64,000 nucleotides of DNA from contig CM059587.1 of the NCBI GenBank assembly GCA_030407085.1, forward strand, positions 100,497,001-100,561,000. Reading direction: 5' to 3'. Shown here piece by piece: positions 19,937 through 32,012 of the stretch. The translations under genes and the position numbers were made by a program. The DNA comes from Trichopria drosophilae (Eukaryota; Arthropoda; Insecta; Hymenoptera; Diapriidae). Positions within the stretch are counted from its first letter, which is position 1. Every line of letters starts with the position of its first letter. The notes beneath the pieces are model-generated. The model searched no databases, was not told where the DNA came from, and saw only the letters and a list, made by a program, of their open reading frames with translations.

Positions 19937-21541
19937 CCTTAAACCATAAGATGTCCATTTTTTGTAGGAATGGTTTCGAAATTTAACAAATCAAAAATCA
20001 AGACTTAGAAGATGACTACTCAGGAATCATTTGTGATGGCTTTTTTACATTAAAAAAGTAGAAGAAAACGGCTTTTCACTATGCAGAAAAAAAGATTATA
20101 TTTCCCTAAAGCATAAAAAGGGGACCATTTTTGTTGTGAATATATGCCCAAGCTCCTTCTTACGTTTTTTTCGCGAATAATAACCAAGTATCTTTGTTTC
20201 TATCTGTTTATTCTCCTAATCTATTAATATACATAAAAATATCTCTACTTTTTTAAGGTTTGATTAACAATTTAATGTTAATAACAAATAAAGTTAAAAA
20301 ATGAGAAAATTGTTGTATTTTCGTTTTTAAATCCCTGTGTTTCGGTTTTTTGCAATCAATGAATTCGAGTCTGATGTTTGATTTCCAAATTTCAAAATGG
20401 CGGATCCAATATGACAAAAATTAACAAATTTTCGATAAGTTCACAAAAATCACTGGGAGTTTTGGGGTCATTGAAGACGAATCTGAAGAAAGTTTTTCAC
20501 ATTTTACAAGAATTACGAAAATTTCTGCTTGCAAGATTCCCGAATAGTGATTTTCATGAATATTTAAATATTTTTCATGTTGAATTTTTAAAAACCTACA
20601 TCAGATTCGTATTCAGTGAATCAAAAAAATATTAAAAAGTTCACAATGCTTAGAATTTTCTTCTTGAAAAATGGTGGATCTAAAATATTTCTGTTATTAT
20701 AGTTTAGTAACTTTCATTTATTATTAGTATTTTATTTTACGTTAGTATAATGTGTTTTATGATTACTGTAACATAAATAAAAGTTTGTTTTTTTATTCAA
20801 AATGAAAAAAATTTTACAAGTTTTGTGTTACATTGCTTAGTTTCGCTATACTTTTAATATAGCATATAATGAAACTGGACAAAACAACCTAAAAACTGGA
20901 CTGTTTATAAACTACACTAAAGAAATGTTCTGGTTAAATACGACCATACAATTTTTTGCTGGTTATAATAACCAAAATTCTTGGTAGTTTAATTAGAAAA
21001 ATAATTGTTTTAACAATATTGCTATGTTAAACCAAAAATATTTCGAATTAAATTGTTGAAGGGTTACCAAAAAACTGTTACACTCTATTATTTGTATTCA
21101 CCTTTAGAAATGGTAAAAAAACAGAAGTATTATGTTCAAATTTTAACTGTAACACTGTCAGAAAAATGTTTACTCTCGAATTTTTAATTTGCTTAAATTG
21201 GGTTTCGGGAAATAATTATGCTCTATTAATAATTATGTCAACTAAAAGTAGCCGTTAGTTGCTTAAAATACTGGTTATAATAATGGATTGTAAGTTTTAG
21301 GTAAGTTTGATTTTTCAAAGCTAATATTGACTGATTTCGTTATATTTTTTTTAATAAAGTAATTTTCTATTTCTACACGGTTTATATAATTTTTGTTTCT
21401 ACGGCTAAAATTCTCACATTTTTGCAGTAAAAATTGTGTACCAATTGAATCGATTGTGAATCCGAGAATTGTTCTTTTTTTTATGTTTACGTTAGTTGTA
21501 AATTATTATGATTTCTACGTTTCGTAATTTTCGTACATAAC
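19937..21541. other. No gene; one ATGGCGGATCCAATATG unit
   Basis: At 20391-20415 the motif CAAAATGGCGGATCCAATAT lies in a single 120-bp-family unit; an 85-codon plus frame through it is repeat-derived. The rest, 20480-21540, is AT-rich with short words AACCAAAAATT/GGTTATAATAACC and no confident element boundary. TTTTAG followed by GTAAGT at 21300/21301 is a weak splice-like site. Confidence 0.4.
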
Positions 21542-22300
21542 GAAGAAACAAAATTTAAGAAATGCGATTCCTAATTCGAAACGCTAGAAATTCCGAGGAA
21601 ACCGAAGTTTATATCGCGCGCCAATTGTGTCTAGGTTTCTCAGGTACCTGTACGGAACATTACCTATATTTATTTCTCTTTCATAAAAAGCAACGGAATA
21701 ACTCTAGAACTGGCCTAACGAAACGAATTCGCCCGAAGGACTTAAACCCTTTTCCAAGGGTATTAAACCCTTTTTCAAACACCGCTTAACATTTAAGCCG
21801 CGCAGGGAAACTCGACTCGTTTCCGCCGTAAAAAATCCAACAACTCGGAAAATTCAAAAGCTCGGTCGTAATTGCAACGGCGAACCAGGAATATCGCGAC
21901 CGACACTTAAAATATCTTTCTTTTTTTGCCCCCTTCAAATCCACGGCAAGCTGCCTTTTCGCATATAGCGCCGAGGAGGTCGCGCTTCCGGTCGCCATTT
22001 GCCGTCGTATAAAATGAAAATTATGCCCCCCCCCCACTCCCTGGGTGCAGCGAATTATACTCGTCAGAAAATCCGCCAACCTCGCCAAAAGCGTATGCGC
22101 ACACCTGAAGCTTGGCATACTTACTTCCCGCAAGTTAACGGCGCGAACGAGACATATTTTCTCGTGGTGGCAGGTAAAGTGTACTTTTTGGCCCGCTAGA
22201 GTGGAGGCACAAAAAGAAATAACTCCATTCCGACCATTTAAATTCAGAAAGTAATTGTGCGTTGGTTGTTTATTTTGTATACGAAAAGGAACCAAGTTTA
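21542..22300. other. GC-richer island with the longest open frame (169 codons, minus)
   Basis: The minus frame at 21786-22295 is open for 169 codons, but plus frames of 66-75 codons overlap it in two other phases. The whole block has a uniformly raised GC content that lowers stop frequency. The translation (MVPFRIQNKQPTHNYFLNLN start) shows no domain or signal peptide known to me. A C10 run is at about 22026. It could be an unknown gene or exon, but regulatory or simply GC-rich DNA is more likely. Confidence 0.25.
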
Positions 22301-22780
22301 GAATTTTACGGTAGCGAAGGTTGGAAGTAATCGCTTGGTATTACTCTTAATTAAATGGAAAAACAAGTTCTTATGTGCACTAAAACAAACAAATTTCTGT
22401 TGATTTTGTTGTTGTTTTAATTTTAATTTGTGTATATATCTTGGTGAAATATTATGCTTTTTTCTAAATTTCGTGGGCATTTTCAGTAATAACGAGTTAA
22501 TTCATTATTCTAAATTAGTAATTCATTAGTAACTTTACTAATTATTACTATAATAATTAACATTACATTAAACACAGCATTTTATTTACGTTTTCACAAC
22601 TTTGTAAATGAATTTAGTAACATTATATTTGAAATTAGTAGAAGGTGAATAATGAATTGGTTACTAATTCAATTAATCACCATCTTATCTCTTCTTCTCG
22701 AGTAGTGGTTTATGAACTCCGTGATTAGGGCTGGACCACAGCGTTACAAGCCTGATCAGATTCTTAATTAATTTTTTCGA
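22301..22780. repeat. AATTAGTAA-rich repeat (22490-22690)
   Basis: The block holds dense TTAGTAATT/ATTACTAAT words, as in the elements at 9.1 and 60.9 kb, but clear inverted ends cannot be defined. Upstream 22301-22490 is unremarkable; a short minus frame there is K/Q-rich and low complexity. Confidence 0.4.
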
Positions 22781-24430
22781 TTACTTAATAACAAACTGTT
22801 AGAACATTTAGATTTCGTAATAACAAACTGTTAGAAAATTTAGATTTCGACCTCAACGATGTATCTTTTAATCCAACTGTCCAAAAAAAAATGTTTCGTA
22901 TACCATACAAGTATGAAGCTTTTTCAGATGCGTTAAAATTGACCTCATTTTTCTCAACTTTTTTAAAAAATCTCACATTTTGAAATTGCAAACTTCTTGT
23001 AGGAAGGTCGTAAACATGGTGGAAGATGGCATGGATATCTGTTCTAGCCAACTCTGGTGGGCGTTTATGGAATTCAAATTTAAATTCAATAGGATTCAAT
23101 ATGGCGGACTAAAAAATCCAGATTTTTTTTGTTGTCATTCTTCTTCAACATTAGTTTAAATACATCAAATTAAGATCTAATATGGGTAAAAATAATAAAA
23201 ATAGATCTGCAGACCGAAAAAGTCAGATTCTTTATAAAACGAGAAATTCGCATGTTTTCAAAATTTATTTTTATAATTTGTATTCATCTTTCATACAGAA
23301 TTATTTATTTAAAGTGCTGAAGATTTGAAAAAGATTTGAGGCGATTAGAATCACGAAAGTAAAAAAAATTCTAGGTTTCATTAATTTAGGCCTCCATCTT
23401 GAAGATGTCGTATTGAGTTATCAAAAACACTCAAGCAAAGCGTTTTCAATTTCAAAATGTACGATCTTAAAAAAAAATTGTAAAGAATCTGGCGATATTT
23501 AAGAAAAATGGCTAACTTTTTATGTCGCTTCATAGACCAATTTTAACGAAGTAAAATCAAAGAGGAGGCTTCAAATTTTAGAAAATAAGGATTTTTTTCT
23601 AGGCCAATTTTCTTGAAAGACAAACTTTGAATTGAAAAAAGATTGGTTTCCCAGTCCTGAAAGTCTTAAAAAAAAGTTACGAATGTTTTAGTACAAAAAA
23701 TAAGATTTTTCCAGTAAGAAATATATTTTATTCAACGTTTTTACATCATAAACAGGTAAAGGGATACAGACAATATGTCGACTAAGAGGATAAAGTAAGT
23801 TTATTTAGATTCCCTCGTGATTATGTTGTTAACATTTTCTAAATTCGGAATGGCGGATCTAATCAGGTACAATTTCTCTTTCATATAAAATTCAAAAAAG
23901 TTAATTTAGCAAATTTTTGTTCATTTATTACACAATTTAGACATTTCAATTTCCTACCATGATCATTTTTTACTAAATATTGGATGCATATAATATAATT
24001 GTGAATTATTAATTTTGGATTCAGAATAATTTCAAATTAAAATCAAGAACATTATGATACGATTTTTGTTATAGTGCTGATAATGATGATGACAATCGTA
24101 GAAGCGTACAAACAAAATGCGTTTCTATTTTGTTTTTTATCTTTATACTATGCCATTTAACTGATAAAGAAATGCACTAACAATCCTTAGGATCGAGTTA
24201 TCAATTAGTTATAAATGAGTAATGTACTGCGATACTTTTCTATTTCAAGGCCACTATTGTTTTCTTCCCATTCTGTATTTTAAAAAGGTCTTCTTAAGGT
24301 AGTCATTATCATTCATAATGGTTTAAGGTTACAGTGCGCCATATAGATAATAATTTTGTCATTCTTTTCCTAACCAAAATGTGTAATATTATAATTTCAT
24401 ATAATTAAAATACATAAAATTTGTGGTGTA
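22781..24430. other. Degenerate repeat-rich DNA without genes
   Basis: ATGGCGGA motifs occur at 23098-23110 (GGATTCAATATGGCGGACTA) and 23848-23860, each marking a decayed 120-bp-family unit. The words AACAAACTGTTAGAA...TTTAGATTTCG are tandemly duplicated at 22792-22853. A 104-codon minus frame (22785-23099) ends inside this repeat and is probably spurious. The remainder is AT-rich. Confidence 0.4.
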
Positions 24431-24585
24431 CCCAGGTGGAAATTGAATCTCGTAGAAAGCTAGATTCTGGCTAGTTTTCCCTGCCAACGAATTTCAAGAT
24501 AGTAACTGTCTAGTTTCTCTAGTATGTGTCTAGTTTATGTCTAGTTTAAGTCAAACTAGTAAAATTAGTCAAATTTCCACCTGGG
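24431..24585. mobile_element. 155-bp TA-flanked MITE with CCCAGGTGGAAATT ends
   Basis: TA flanks (24429-24430 and 24586-24587) enclose perfect inverted ends CCCAGGTGGAAATT and AATTTCCACCTGGG. The interior repeats GTCTAGTTT three to four times. Size, TA duplication and short ends fit a Tc1/mariner-type MITE. Confidence 0.85.
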
Positions 24586-24755
24586 TAGGTTATTATATAT
24601 ATGATTTCTTTCGTGTATATGTAAACCATAATTTAATACAGTATAGTTAATACATTAACAAATGAAAATAACATATTTATATTATATTTTAATATTGTCA
24701 CAAAGCGTAAAATTATAGTCCATGAATTAATAAAAATTATTTTTTTTTGTTCCAG

Positions 24756-24799
24756 GTACGTATGAACAACTTCAAGATTGCAGAATGCAAAGTATATAG
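24756..24799 (+). other. Splice-like site: ratchet point or 44-nt exon
   Basis: A strong pyrimidine tract and AG (TTATTTTTTTTTGTTCCAG) ends at 24755 and is followed directly by GTACGT, an acceptable donor. Such fused acceptor-donor sites are the known form of recursive-splicing ratchet points in long insect introns. Alternatively, 24756-24799 is a 44-nt exon ending TATATAG before GTAATA; one frame is open. No transcript evidence can be drawn from the sequence. Confidence 0.3.
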
Positions 24800-26125
24800 G
24801 TAATACATTGATTATTCGTGGAATTTAAATATCTCCAATGTCCCATGAAAATAATTTTTAATTTAATTTTTATGAACATCATTTAATATCCGTACGTCTT
24901 TGATATTCGTAATATTTGTTTATCTCTGAAATATTTGTAAGAAAAAACAGTAGGATACACTTTCTTATAGATTTAATGTACTCTTTCAGCCTTAAAACTG
25001 ACTTAAATATGGAAAGGCCAATTCCCAATTCGATAATGTTAAACGAAAAAAATAAGTAATGGAAATTGATTCAACTAAAAATATATTAAAATCAAAGGGA
25101 AAATTTACTTATCTATATATAAACTGCTCGACGAACGAATGTAATAAGCTCAAGTAATGACGAGAAGCATTCCTTAAATTGCGAATTATTGATTTTGTGA
25201 CTTGCATTTACAAAAATATAGAATTCTTAATAATAGATCAGGATTTAGCATGACAAAAATATGCTGTTTACATTTGCATTGTAGGGGAATGGTTTCGGTT
25301 AAATTCGAAATGAATATGAAATTTGATGAAAAATGTTGCAAAAAAAATAGTTACCTTCAATTATGGAGAAAAAATTTGTTTTTTTGACATTTGCGTTTTT
25401 GTTTTGTACAGGGGCTTATGATTTCAAATCATAACAAGTTTCCCACCAGGACTGAAATTTCTGTTAACGAGACCGTCTACATTAGGACCCCAAGAAAATG
25501 CTATTTCTCGTGATTTTTTTATACCAAGAAACCATTCGATGGGTCATTTTAAAATGTTTACTGTTTAATAAACATATAGTGAGGTTTACAACAAAAATTG
25601 TTGTATATAATTTTATTTATAAAATCAGTTGTTATAAGGAAAACAAATTGAGCCCATTGAAAATTTCTTTTTTACTATGTGCAAGATAGCGGCGCAGAAA
25701 ATCATCTGAAACACAAACACAAAAATTATTTGTAAAGTTTATATATAGCTATCTTTTGAACTAAAAAAAACATTAATTTACTATATAATTCTTAAAGAGA
25801 GAAAGAGAGAGAGAGATTTACCATTTTTGTTATTTAGTCTCTCAGTGTAGTATTCGAACTTGATGCAGACTTGATCGGTATATAAGAACTATATACGTCT
25901 ATTACTACTGATTTTTTATATTTTTGAACAAAAATGAAAATCTTACTCTTAAGTCCTGATAGGACTGCCAAGACATGTAATAAAATACTGTCGTTTTAGC
26001 ATTTTTGTTCAATTGAAGACATTGTTCCGCAAAATTCGAAGTATAAACTACGAAAATCTATATAACCTTTTTTAGACAATCCTAAGACATATAAAACATT
26101 CTCGTACCTTGTGAGTTAACACTGA
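24800..26125. other. No gene; AT-rich, GA microsatellite
   Basis: Two plus frames of 61-63 codons (25202-25387, 25498-25689) have no recognisable domain. A (GA)n run lies at about 25796-25815. Nothing else is supported. Confidence 0.35.
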
Positions 26126-26625
26126 CAGAATCTGACCTCAATTTTCAAAATCCAAGATGACGGATCCAAGATGGCCGACAAAAATATAAAAATTTATTTC
26201 ATCGAGATGAAACTGGGTACTCGAGAGTTTGCGGGATCGCAGATTACGAATCTAATCTTAGATTTTCAAAATTCAAAATGACGGATTCAATATGACTGTC
26301 AAAATGTAACAGTTTTCGAGGTCTTAAAAAACAAACGACGAAATTTCAACATTACGTGACTACTCGTTGAATCTGCTAAATATTTTCTTGAAAATGTAAC
26401 ATTATTCAGTATTCAGTATGATTTCGGTGAAGTAACTTTTTACATTTCGGACCGTCATGTTGAATTCGCTCGACAAGTTTTACCTCGATCAAGTAAATTT
26501 TTACATTTTGATCGGCCATCTTGGATCCGTCATTTTTAATTTTGAAAATCTGAATTCGAAATCAGCGACTCCGAAAACCTCCGAGTACCCAGTTTCGTCT
26601 TATGTCAACGACGATTTCTTTTCAT
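26126..26625. repeat. 120-bp GGATCC-family units: two direct, one inverted
   Basis: ATGACGGATCCAAGATGGCCG at about 26157 and ATGACGGATTCAATATGACTG at about 26276 are 119 bases apart in the same orientation. An inverted unit (CGGCCATCTTGGATCCGTCA) is at about 26511. Each unit also carries GATTACGAATC...GATTTTCAAAAT or its complement. An 85-codon frame overlapping the inverted unit is a shadow. Confidence 0.75.
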
Positions 26626-26825
26626 CATACCTTCTTTGTAAAAAAAAAACTTTATTTTTATACATTGTTCGTCATTATAAACAATTTAACACATTAGTTC
26701 ACAATAAACATTAATTTGTTTATTTCTAAAAACGAGGAAGAAAAAATTTGCATCTACTGAAAAATAAATAAAAATGAATTACAAAAAGGTGTCCTACAGA
26801 AAGGACACAGTGCTTTAAAGGGTTA

Positions 26826-27040
26826 AGGTAGGAAGTCCCACTAAAAAACGTTAATTAACAATGAATGAATCGATGTTTCAAAATTCGGTCTATGTAAAAT
26901 CAATTCTAATTACAATAGACGGTTTCCTAGAAATACCAAAGACATTAATTGAAAACTGACTGAGAATTTTCGGAAATAAGTGATTTTTATTTTTTTCCGA
27001 AAATTTTCGGTCAGTTATCAATTATTGTTTTTGGTATTGA
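26826..27040 (+). repeat. FB1 fold-back copy
   Basis: The sequence TAAGGTAGGAAGTCCCACTA, GAATCGATGTTTCAAAATTC, AGACGGTTTCCTAGAAATACC and GAGAATTTTCGGAAATAAGTG is followed by the inverted TTTCCGAAAATTTTCGGTCAG. It keeps the left arm and the hairpin turn; the right end is lost. Confidence 0.7.
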
Positions 27041-27752
27041 TATTTATTTCTTGTTAGTTTCCTTTTTCCTCTTCTCCACTAAAAGTCGTCGAGAAAGAAG
27101 ACTAAGCATATTAGAAAACTAAGCATTTGCACAACTATTAAAAGATAAAAGTATAACACATTCTTAAAAGTGTAAAGATAACAGTCGCACAAATCAACCG
27201 AAATATCATTCGAAGTGACACTGGCAAGTGTAGAGCCATAATCGTAAAAGTAAATTTCTCGTTTCATAATCGTGTGAGGAAGGGGCAAAAGAAATACTTA
27301 CGCTGAGGGGGTGGTACAGAAGGTGAAGTAATGCTGAGAGGATGTTGTCAAAAGGGAATGGCGTCTGAGGAAAACAAGGAGAAAACGAGCCCCTGAGGTG
27401 ATTGCGTCCCGGGAAACTACTAATTCAATCCGCGAGAATCGAGAATCTTTCGCGGCATGTTTTTCTTGGGGCCCCTTGCTGCTTCCATTTCGCTTCTCCC
27501 TATACAGTTTTCCGACTTTTTCCTATCTATACCCCCAGTGGGTTAGCGATTTCGTTCGATTTTATCACCGCTCGTCAAGCTTCATCTTCTCTCCTTTTCT
27601 TATCTTTTATTTTCCCGCCTTTGGCGACATGGTTTGAAAAATCCCCAACCGATGCGATGGTGGAGAAGTCCAAACAACAATTTCTCCATATTTTCATTGT
27701 CATCGTGACAATGGGAGAGAAGGAGCACACAGCAATTAAGAATAAAATAATT
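27041..27752. other. GC-richer island with overlapping plus frames
   Basis: Plus frames of 79 (27398-27637) and 147 codons (27402-27845) overlap. The 147-codon frame runs into a duplicated non-coding repeat at its 3' end, and it shows no domain. Hydrophobic, aromatic-rich translation follows from the T/C-rich strand. Considered non-coding unless transcripts show otherwise. Confidence 0.3.
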
Positions 27753-27860
27753 AGGACAATTAAACCATCGGCGAAACAAAAAATACAGTCGAAATCATTT
27801 GACCACGATCTTAAGATATATACAGTAAATATTTCTGCGAACTAAAATTTTACTCCATTA
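27753..27860 (+). repeat. Direct repeat, copy 1 of 2
   Basis: GCGAAACAAAAAATACAGTC, GATCTTAAG and TTTACTCCATT blocks recur at 28367-28474, 614 bases downstream in the same orientation, with about 85 percent similarity by eye. The spacer 27861-28366 includes a 120-bp-family motif (ATGGCCGATCGAACATGG at 27900). It is not an LTR by any sign seen (no TG...CA ends). Confidence 0.65.
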
Positions 27861-28366
27861 TCCATATTACAAATATGAGATCACATTTTCGAAATTTAAA
27901 ATGGCCGATCGAACATGGATGACATTTTAAAAACATTAACGGATTTTCTTTAAAATGTTCCCTAAAGAATTTTTGAGTTCTCTAATTACTAACATGAACT
28001 GAGATCAATAATGATTAATAATTTTAAATGATAGATTATTTTGGTACTTTTTGTTTATTGAACGTTTCAGGTGCAAAAGATATTGACGTTGACATAAACC
28101 AGATTACTATTTCTATAAAATAATTGCAATAATCGTAAAAAAGCGGTGAAAATATGCTTATTCTGGTATAGTATTTATCCTAGGAAAAGAGAAACTATAA
28201 TTTTCTCCTGTTACAGTATGTATATATAAACTTTTAGTTTCTTATACTTTTGGTACATTGTTTTTGTACGCTTGTACAAAAATGTAATATTAATAGAAAA
28301 CTATGGTCGTTAATGAATTGCCTACCTTCACAGCGGTCTTTTTTGATACTAATTTAAATAAAAATG

Positions 28367-28474
28367 AGGACAATTATCCCTTCCCCGAAACAAAAAATAC
28401 AGTCGAAATCATTTCAGTACGATCTTAAGGCACCAACACTAAATATTTCGGCGAATTGAAAGTTTACTCCATTG
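28367..28474 (+). repeat. Direct repeat, copy 2 of 2
   Basis: Second copy of the 108-bp sequence at 27753. It ends just before the left arm of the large compound palindrome that starts at 28483, so the downstream element may have inserted next to it. Confidence 0.65.
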
Positions 28475-29689
28475 CGTTACTCTCTAAATCTGAACTAGGT
28501 AAAAACTAGTGATAAAAAGTGGGGCACTAATTCAATTACTAAACAATTACTAATTAAAAAAACTGCTAAATTAAAATATTCAATTTATACGTTTAAATTA
28601 GTAAAAATTTATTAATAGGTTAGTTTTTTTACTATTGTATATTGAAAAATTGACTAATTGATATATAGCAAACCACTTTTCGTTTTAGATTAGTAATTTT
28701 CCACTAATTCAGGTTTAGAAAGTAGGATACGATGCTAGTTTGCAGAATTTTAGTCAAATATGTAATAAAGACTGACATAATGTTTGCAAGTCTTCTGATT
28801 TTTAGATCGCGAGTTATCTTTTAAAATTTAGCTTGATCTAACTAGATCTTAGGTTCCACTGGGGTATACACTTTTGATTTAAGTTCGTTAGGGCAACAAG
28901 AAGTCAGTAAAGTTTTGTTTATTTTAACATTTCTGCGTTTATTGAATGTAAGATGTTAATAAACAAGGAAATATAAAAGAATGTGTCAATTTCCTTAAAA
29001 ACGGGGGCTAAGAGTATCAAAAAAGAATGTTCATGGTGGTTTTTGAATTCATGCAAAAAAAATGTGGAGGCATAAAAAGCTCTCATAGAACTTACAAAAA
29101 GCTTAAACGTTTAACATTAACGACCAAAACTGAAAGGTCGTGTGAAAATATCCGGGGAACAGGAATTAAGTGCCCATTAATCTTCTAAATTTTGGTTAGT
29201 AACAATCAAAAATTCGGAGGAATTGTATGATATTAGCTTCTTGTGGCCTTTCGATCGTTTATAGGAAAAGTTAATGTTTCATATATGGTTTTACATTGTT
29301 TCAATTTTAAAAAGTGCGTTTCTTGGCAAAAATTCGAAAAATATTCAAAATTGTGGTATGAATTTGATCAGATTTTTTATTAATATTGATTAGACATCCT
29401 AACAAATTTTTTTGCCGTATAATTAAAAGTCGATGCTGGTATGGTTTTTGCTCCAGGAGCCAAATATAACCTCAAAAATAACTGTTGGTGGTGGTCAAAT
29501 AATTGGCACTAGTTTTTGAAATATTGAAGGTCAAAGGAGTAACAAATTCCATTCTAGGCGTTATTGTCCCGACAATAAGAGTAAGGATTTTTCCCGCAGA
29601 ATCAAAATATATAGTCCAAAATATTGAATTGGGTGTAATGTTTGCCTAGATTGAAGGTCAAATGGTCGAGAAGTCGTAATTTAGGGCAT

Positions 29690-30250
29690 TTTTTCAGTTT
29701 TCACGAAAAGTATTTAAGAACGATAAAAAGTTTTAAGTCATTCGAATTTCGAAAGGTTTGTTGGATACATCGGATCCGCCATTGTGCATTTGGTTTTTTT
29801 ACGTCGCATCCTAGAGTAAAGATGTAAAACATTTCCAAAAACATGGTTTTTAACCCGTTTGACCTTCAATTGGATCAAAAACTAGGTTTCATTGATTTTG
29901 AAGCATATGTTTGGATTCTGCTGAAAAAATCGTATCAGAATTGATTGTTATTAATGGGACCATCATTTTTATGGGTTGTGAGTAAATGCACAAAATGCCC
30001 AAAATGAAATTCGAATGACTTCAAACTCGTTATATCGACGTTTTGATAGGATTTTTTCCGCAGCATCCAAATATGCACGCCAAAATATTGATGTGAACCT
30101 AATTTTTAACCAAATGAAGGTCAAACGAATCAAAAACCATGTTTTTGGACATATTTCAGATCTTTACTCTAGGATGCGACGTAAAAAAAATCACAAAATG
30201 CAAAATGGCGGATCCAACGAACTTTTTGAAATTCGGTTGACTTTTTATCG
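29690..30250. repeat. Palindrome centred near 29985
   Basis: TTTTTTTACGTCGCATCCTA (29795-29815) pairs with TAGGATGCGACGTAAAAAAA (30171-30190), and GACCTTCAATTGGATCAAAA pairs with the diverged counterpart near 30110. The left side has TTAACCCGTTTGACC at 29848, similar to the TTAA-type ends elsewhere, but the matching right TTAA is mutated. ATGGCGGATCC occurs in the arms (29774 in complement and 30205). A 118-codon plus frame here is a repeat shadow. Confidence 0.65.
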
Positions 30251-30444
30251 TTCGATTCGAGGCATTTTGGGCATGTATTCACAGCCCAAAAGAATGCTGT
30301 TGTCTCACCAGTTAGAGTTGATAGTATTTTTCCAGCAGAGTCCAAATATGTACATAAAAATAATCAATTAAACCTAGTTTTTGATCAAATTGAAGGTCAA
30401 GAAATCGTGTTTTATGGCTTTTTTTCAGTTGTTTCGAAAAGTAT

Positions 30445-32012
30445 TTAACCCGTTTCGTCCTGAAATGCCCTAAATTTTGACTTCTTTTCATCAGGTGCCT
30501 TCTCATGGAGAAAGTCACTAAATCGTTTTGATATAACCACAACTATTATATTTTTTCTCGAACTTTCTAAATCCGGTTTCAGATTGACCATATCTGCCGC
30601 CATTTTTTTACTATGGCGGTTTAAACATTAAAAAATCATGAATTTTGAAAAAATTTCTTCAAATAATCGTATTTTTGAACAGGAAACCGTGTTCGAATCA
30701 AGTTGAATCTCTGTATATGGTGGAGTAAATAGTTATACTAAAAGATAGGATGGTTATTAATTCACCATTCAAAATGGCGGCTTCAAAATAACGGTTCTCA
30801 GTGAACATTTTGTTAAAAAATTTCTGGACGCTCTAACTGAACAATTATGAGCTTGTTTTAAAAAATGCTAAGAATAAACAATTCTTAGAATTCGCCGAGA
30901 AATATAGTGGATTTTTTTCAGATTTTTTAAATGAATTTTTGAAAAATTTTTTTCAAAATTCTTTTCAAAATTGTAAATTTTTTCTCGAAAAATTCTGAAC
31001 AAAATTTAGTGCATTCTCTGATGAATTCTAAGAGTTTGTTATTCTATGCATTTTTTCCCAAAAGTTGATAGTTTTTGAGAAAGAAAAATCTTAAACTATA
31101 ATATTTGAAATTCATTTCCTCGAAAACTATCAACTTTTGGCAAGAATTGCAAACAACAAAAAAACTCTTAGAATTCTTCAGAGAATGCACTAAATTTTGT
31201 TCAGAATTTTTCGTAAATAAATTACAATTCTGAAAAAAATTTTGAAAAAAATGTTCAAAAAAATTTTGAAAAATTCATTTAAAAAATCTGAAAAAAATCC
31301 ACTATATTTCTCGGCGAATTCTAAGAATTGTTTATACTTAGCATTTTTTAAAACAAGCTCATAATTAAAGTAAACAATTGCATAAGCAACAAATATAATT
31401 TCTCGACCGCTTGTTTTCAATTTTCATAATATTCATAAATAATTCTTGGTTTTGACGGTCACCATACAAAAAATATAAATTAGAAAAATTCCACAATGGT
31501 TTTCAATGGAAAACACGAAATGTGAGTAAAAATTAAGTAGTAAAAAAAAAAATATTGGAGTATGAATCGTCTCCAAACGAACCTTTTCTACTGTTAAATA
31601 TATAAGCTCATAATTGTTCAGTTAGAGCGTCCAGAAATTTTTCAACAAAATGTTCACTGAGAACCGCCATTTTGAAGCCGCCATTTTGAATGGTGAATTA
31701 ATAACCATCCTATCTTTTAGTGTAACTAATTACTCCACCAGATACAGAGATTCAACTTGATTCGAACACGGTTTCCTGTTCAAAAATACGATTATTTGAA
31801 GAAATTTTTTCAAAATTCACAATTTTTTATGTTTAAACCGCCATAGTAAAAAAATGGCGGCAGATATGGTCAATTTCAAACCGGATTTAGAAAGTTCGAG
31901 AAAAATACAATAGGTATGTTATATCATAACGGTTGAGTGATTTTTTTTCTCTAAGAAAGCACCTGATGAAAAGAAGTCAAAATTTACGGTATTTCAGGAA
32001 GAAACGGGTTAA
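30445..32012. mobile_element. TTAA-flanked palindromic element, family B
   Basis: TTAACCCGTTTCGTCC at 30445 and the complementary GAAACGGGTTAA at 32012 mark the same type of end as element A at 1249. The body is the palindrome described above, with GCCGCCATTTTTTTACTATGG and AAAATGGCGGCTTC in both arms. The arms outside the TTAA (30251-30444 and 32013-32207) also pair, so this element sits concentrically inside a larger palindrome. No transposase frame. Confidence 0.6.
31367..31613. mobile_element. 247-bp insertion in one palindrome arm, 12-bp flanking duplication
   Basis: The right arm is interrupted exactly between two copies of AAGCTCATAATT (31355-31366 and 31614-31625); the left arm (about 30840-30870) has a single uninterrupted copy. 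The insert has an internal A11 run and no terminal inverted repeats. A 12-bp target duplication and lack of TIRs point to a retroposed sequence or short retroelement fragment. Identity unknown. Confidence 0.6.

Noticed and set aside
21786..22295. Longest open frame (169 codons, minus) as a gene
   Set aside because: Other frames on the plus strand are open over the same bases, the block is uniformly GC-richer (fewer stops), and no domain is recognised. Kept only as an island.
27402..27845. 147-codon plus frame
   Set aside because: The last third lies in a duplicated non-coding repeat that also occurs at 28.4 kb without a frame.
27753..28474. LTR retrotransposon with 108-bp LTRs
   Set aside because: No TG...CA ends, primer-binding site, polypurine tract or coding sequence in the 500-base spacer.
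30695..30706. tRNA B-box-like GTTCGAATC
   Set aside because: It lacks the following CC, there is no A box or cloverleaf around it, and it is mirrored in the palindrome. No tRNA or rRNA gene was found in the window.
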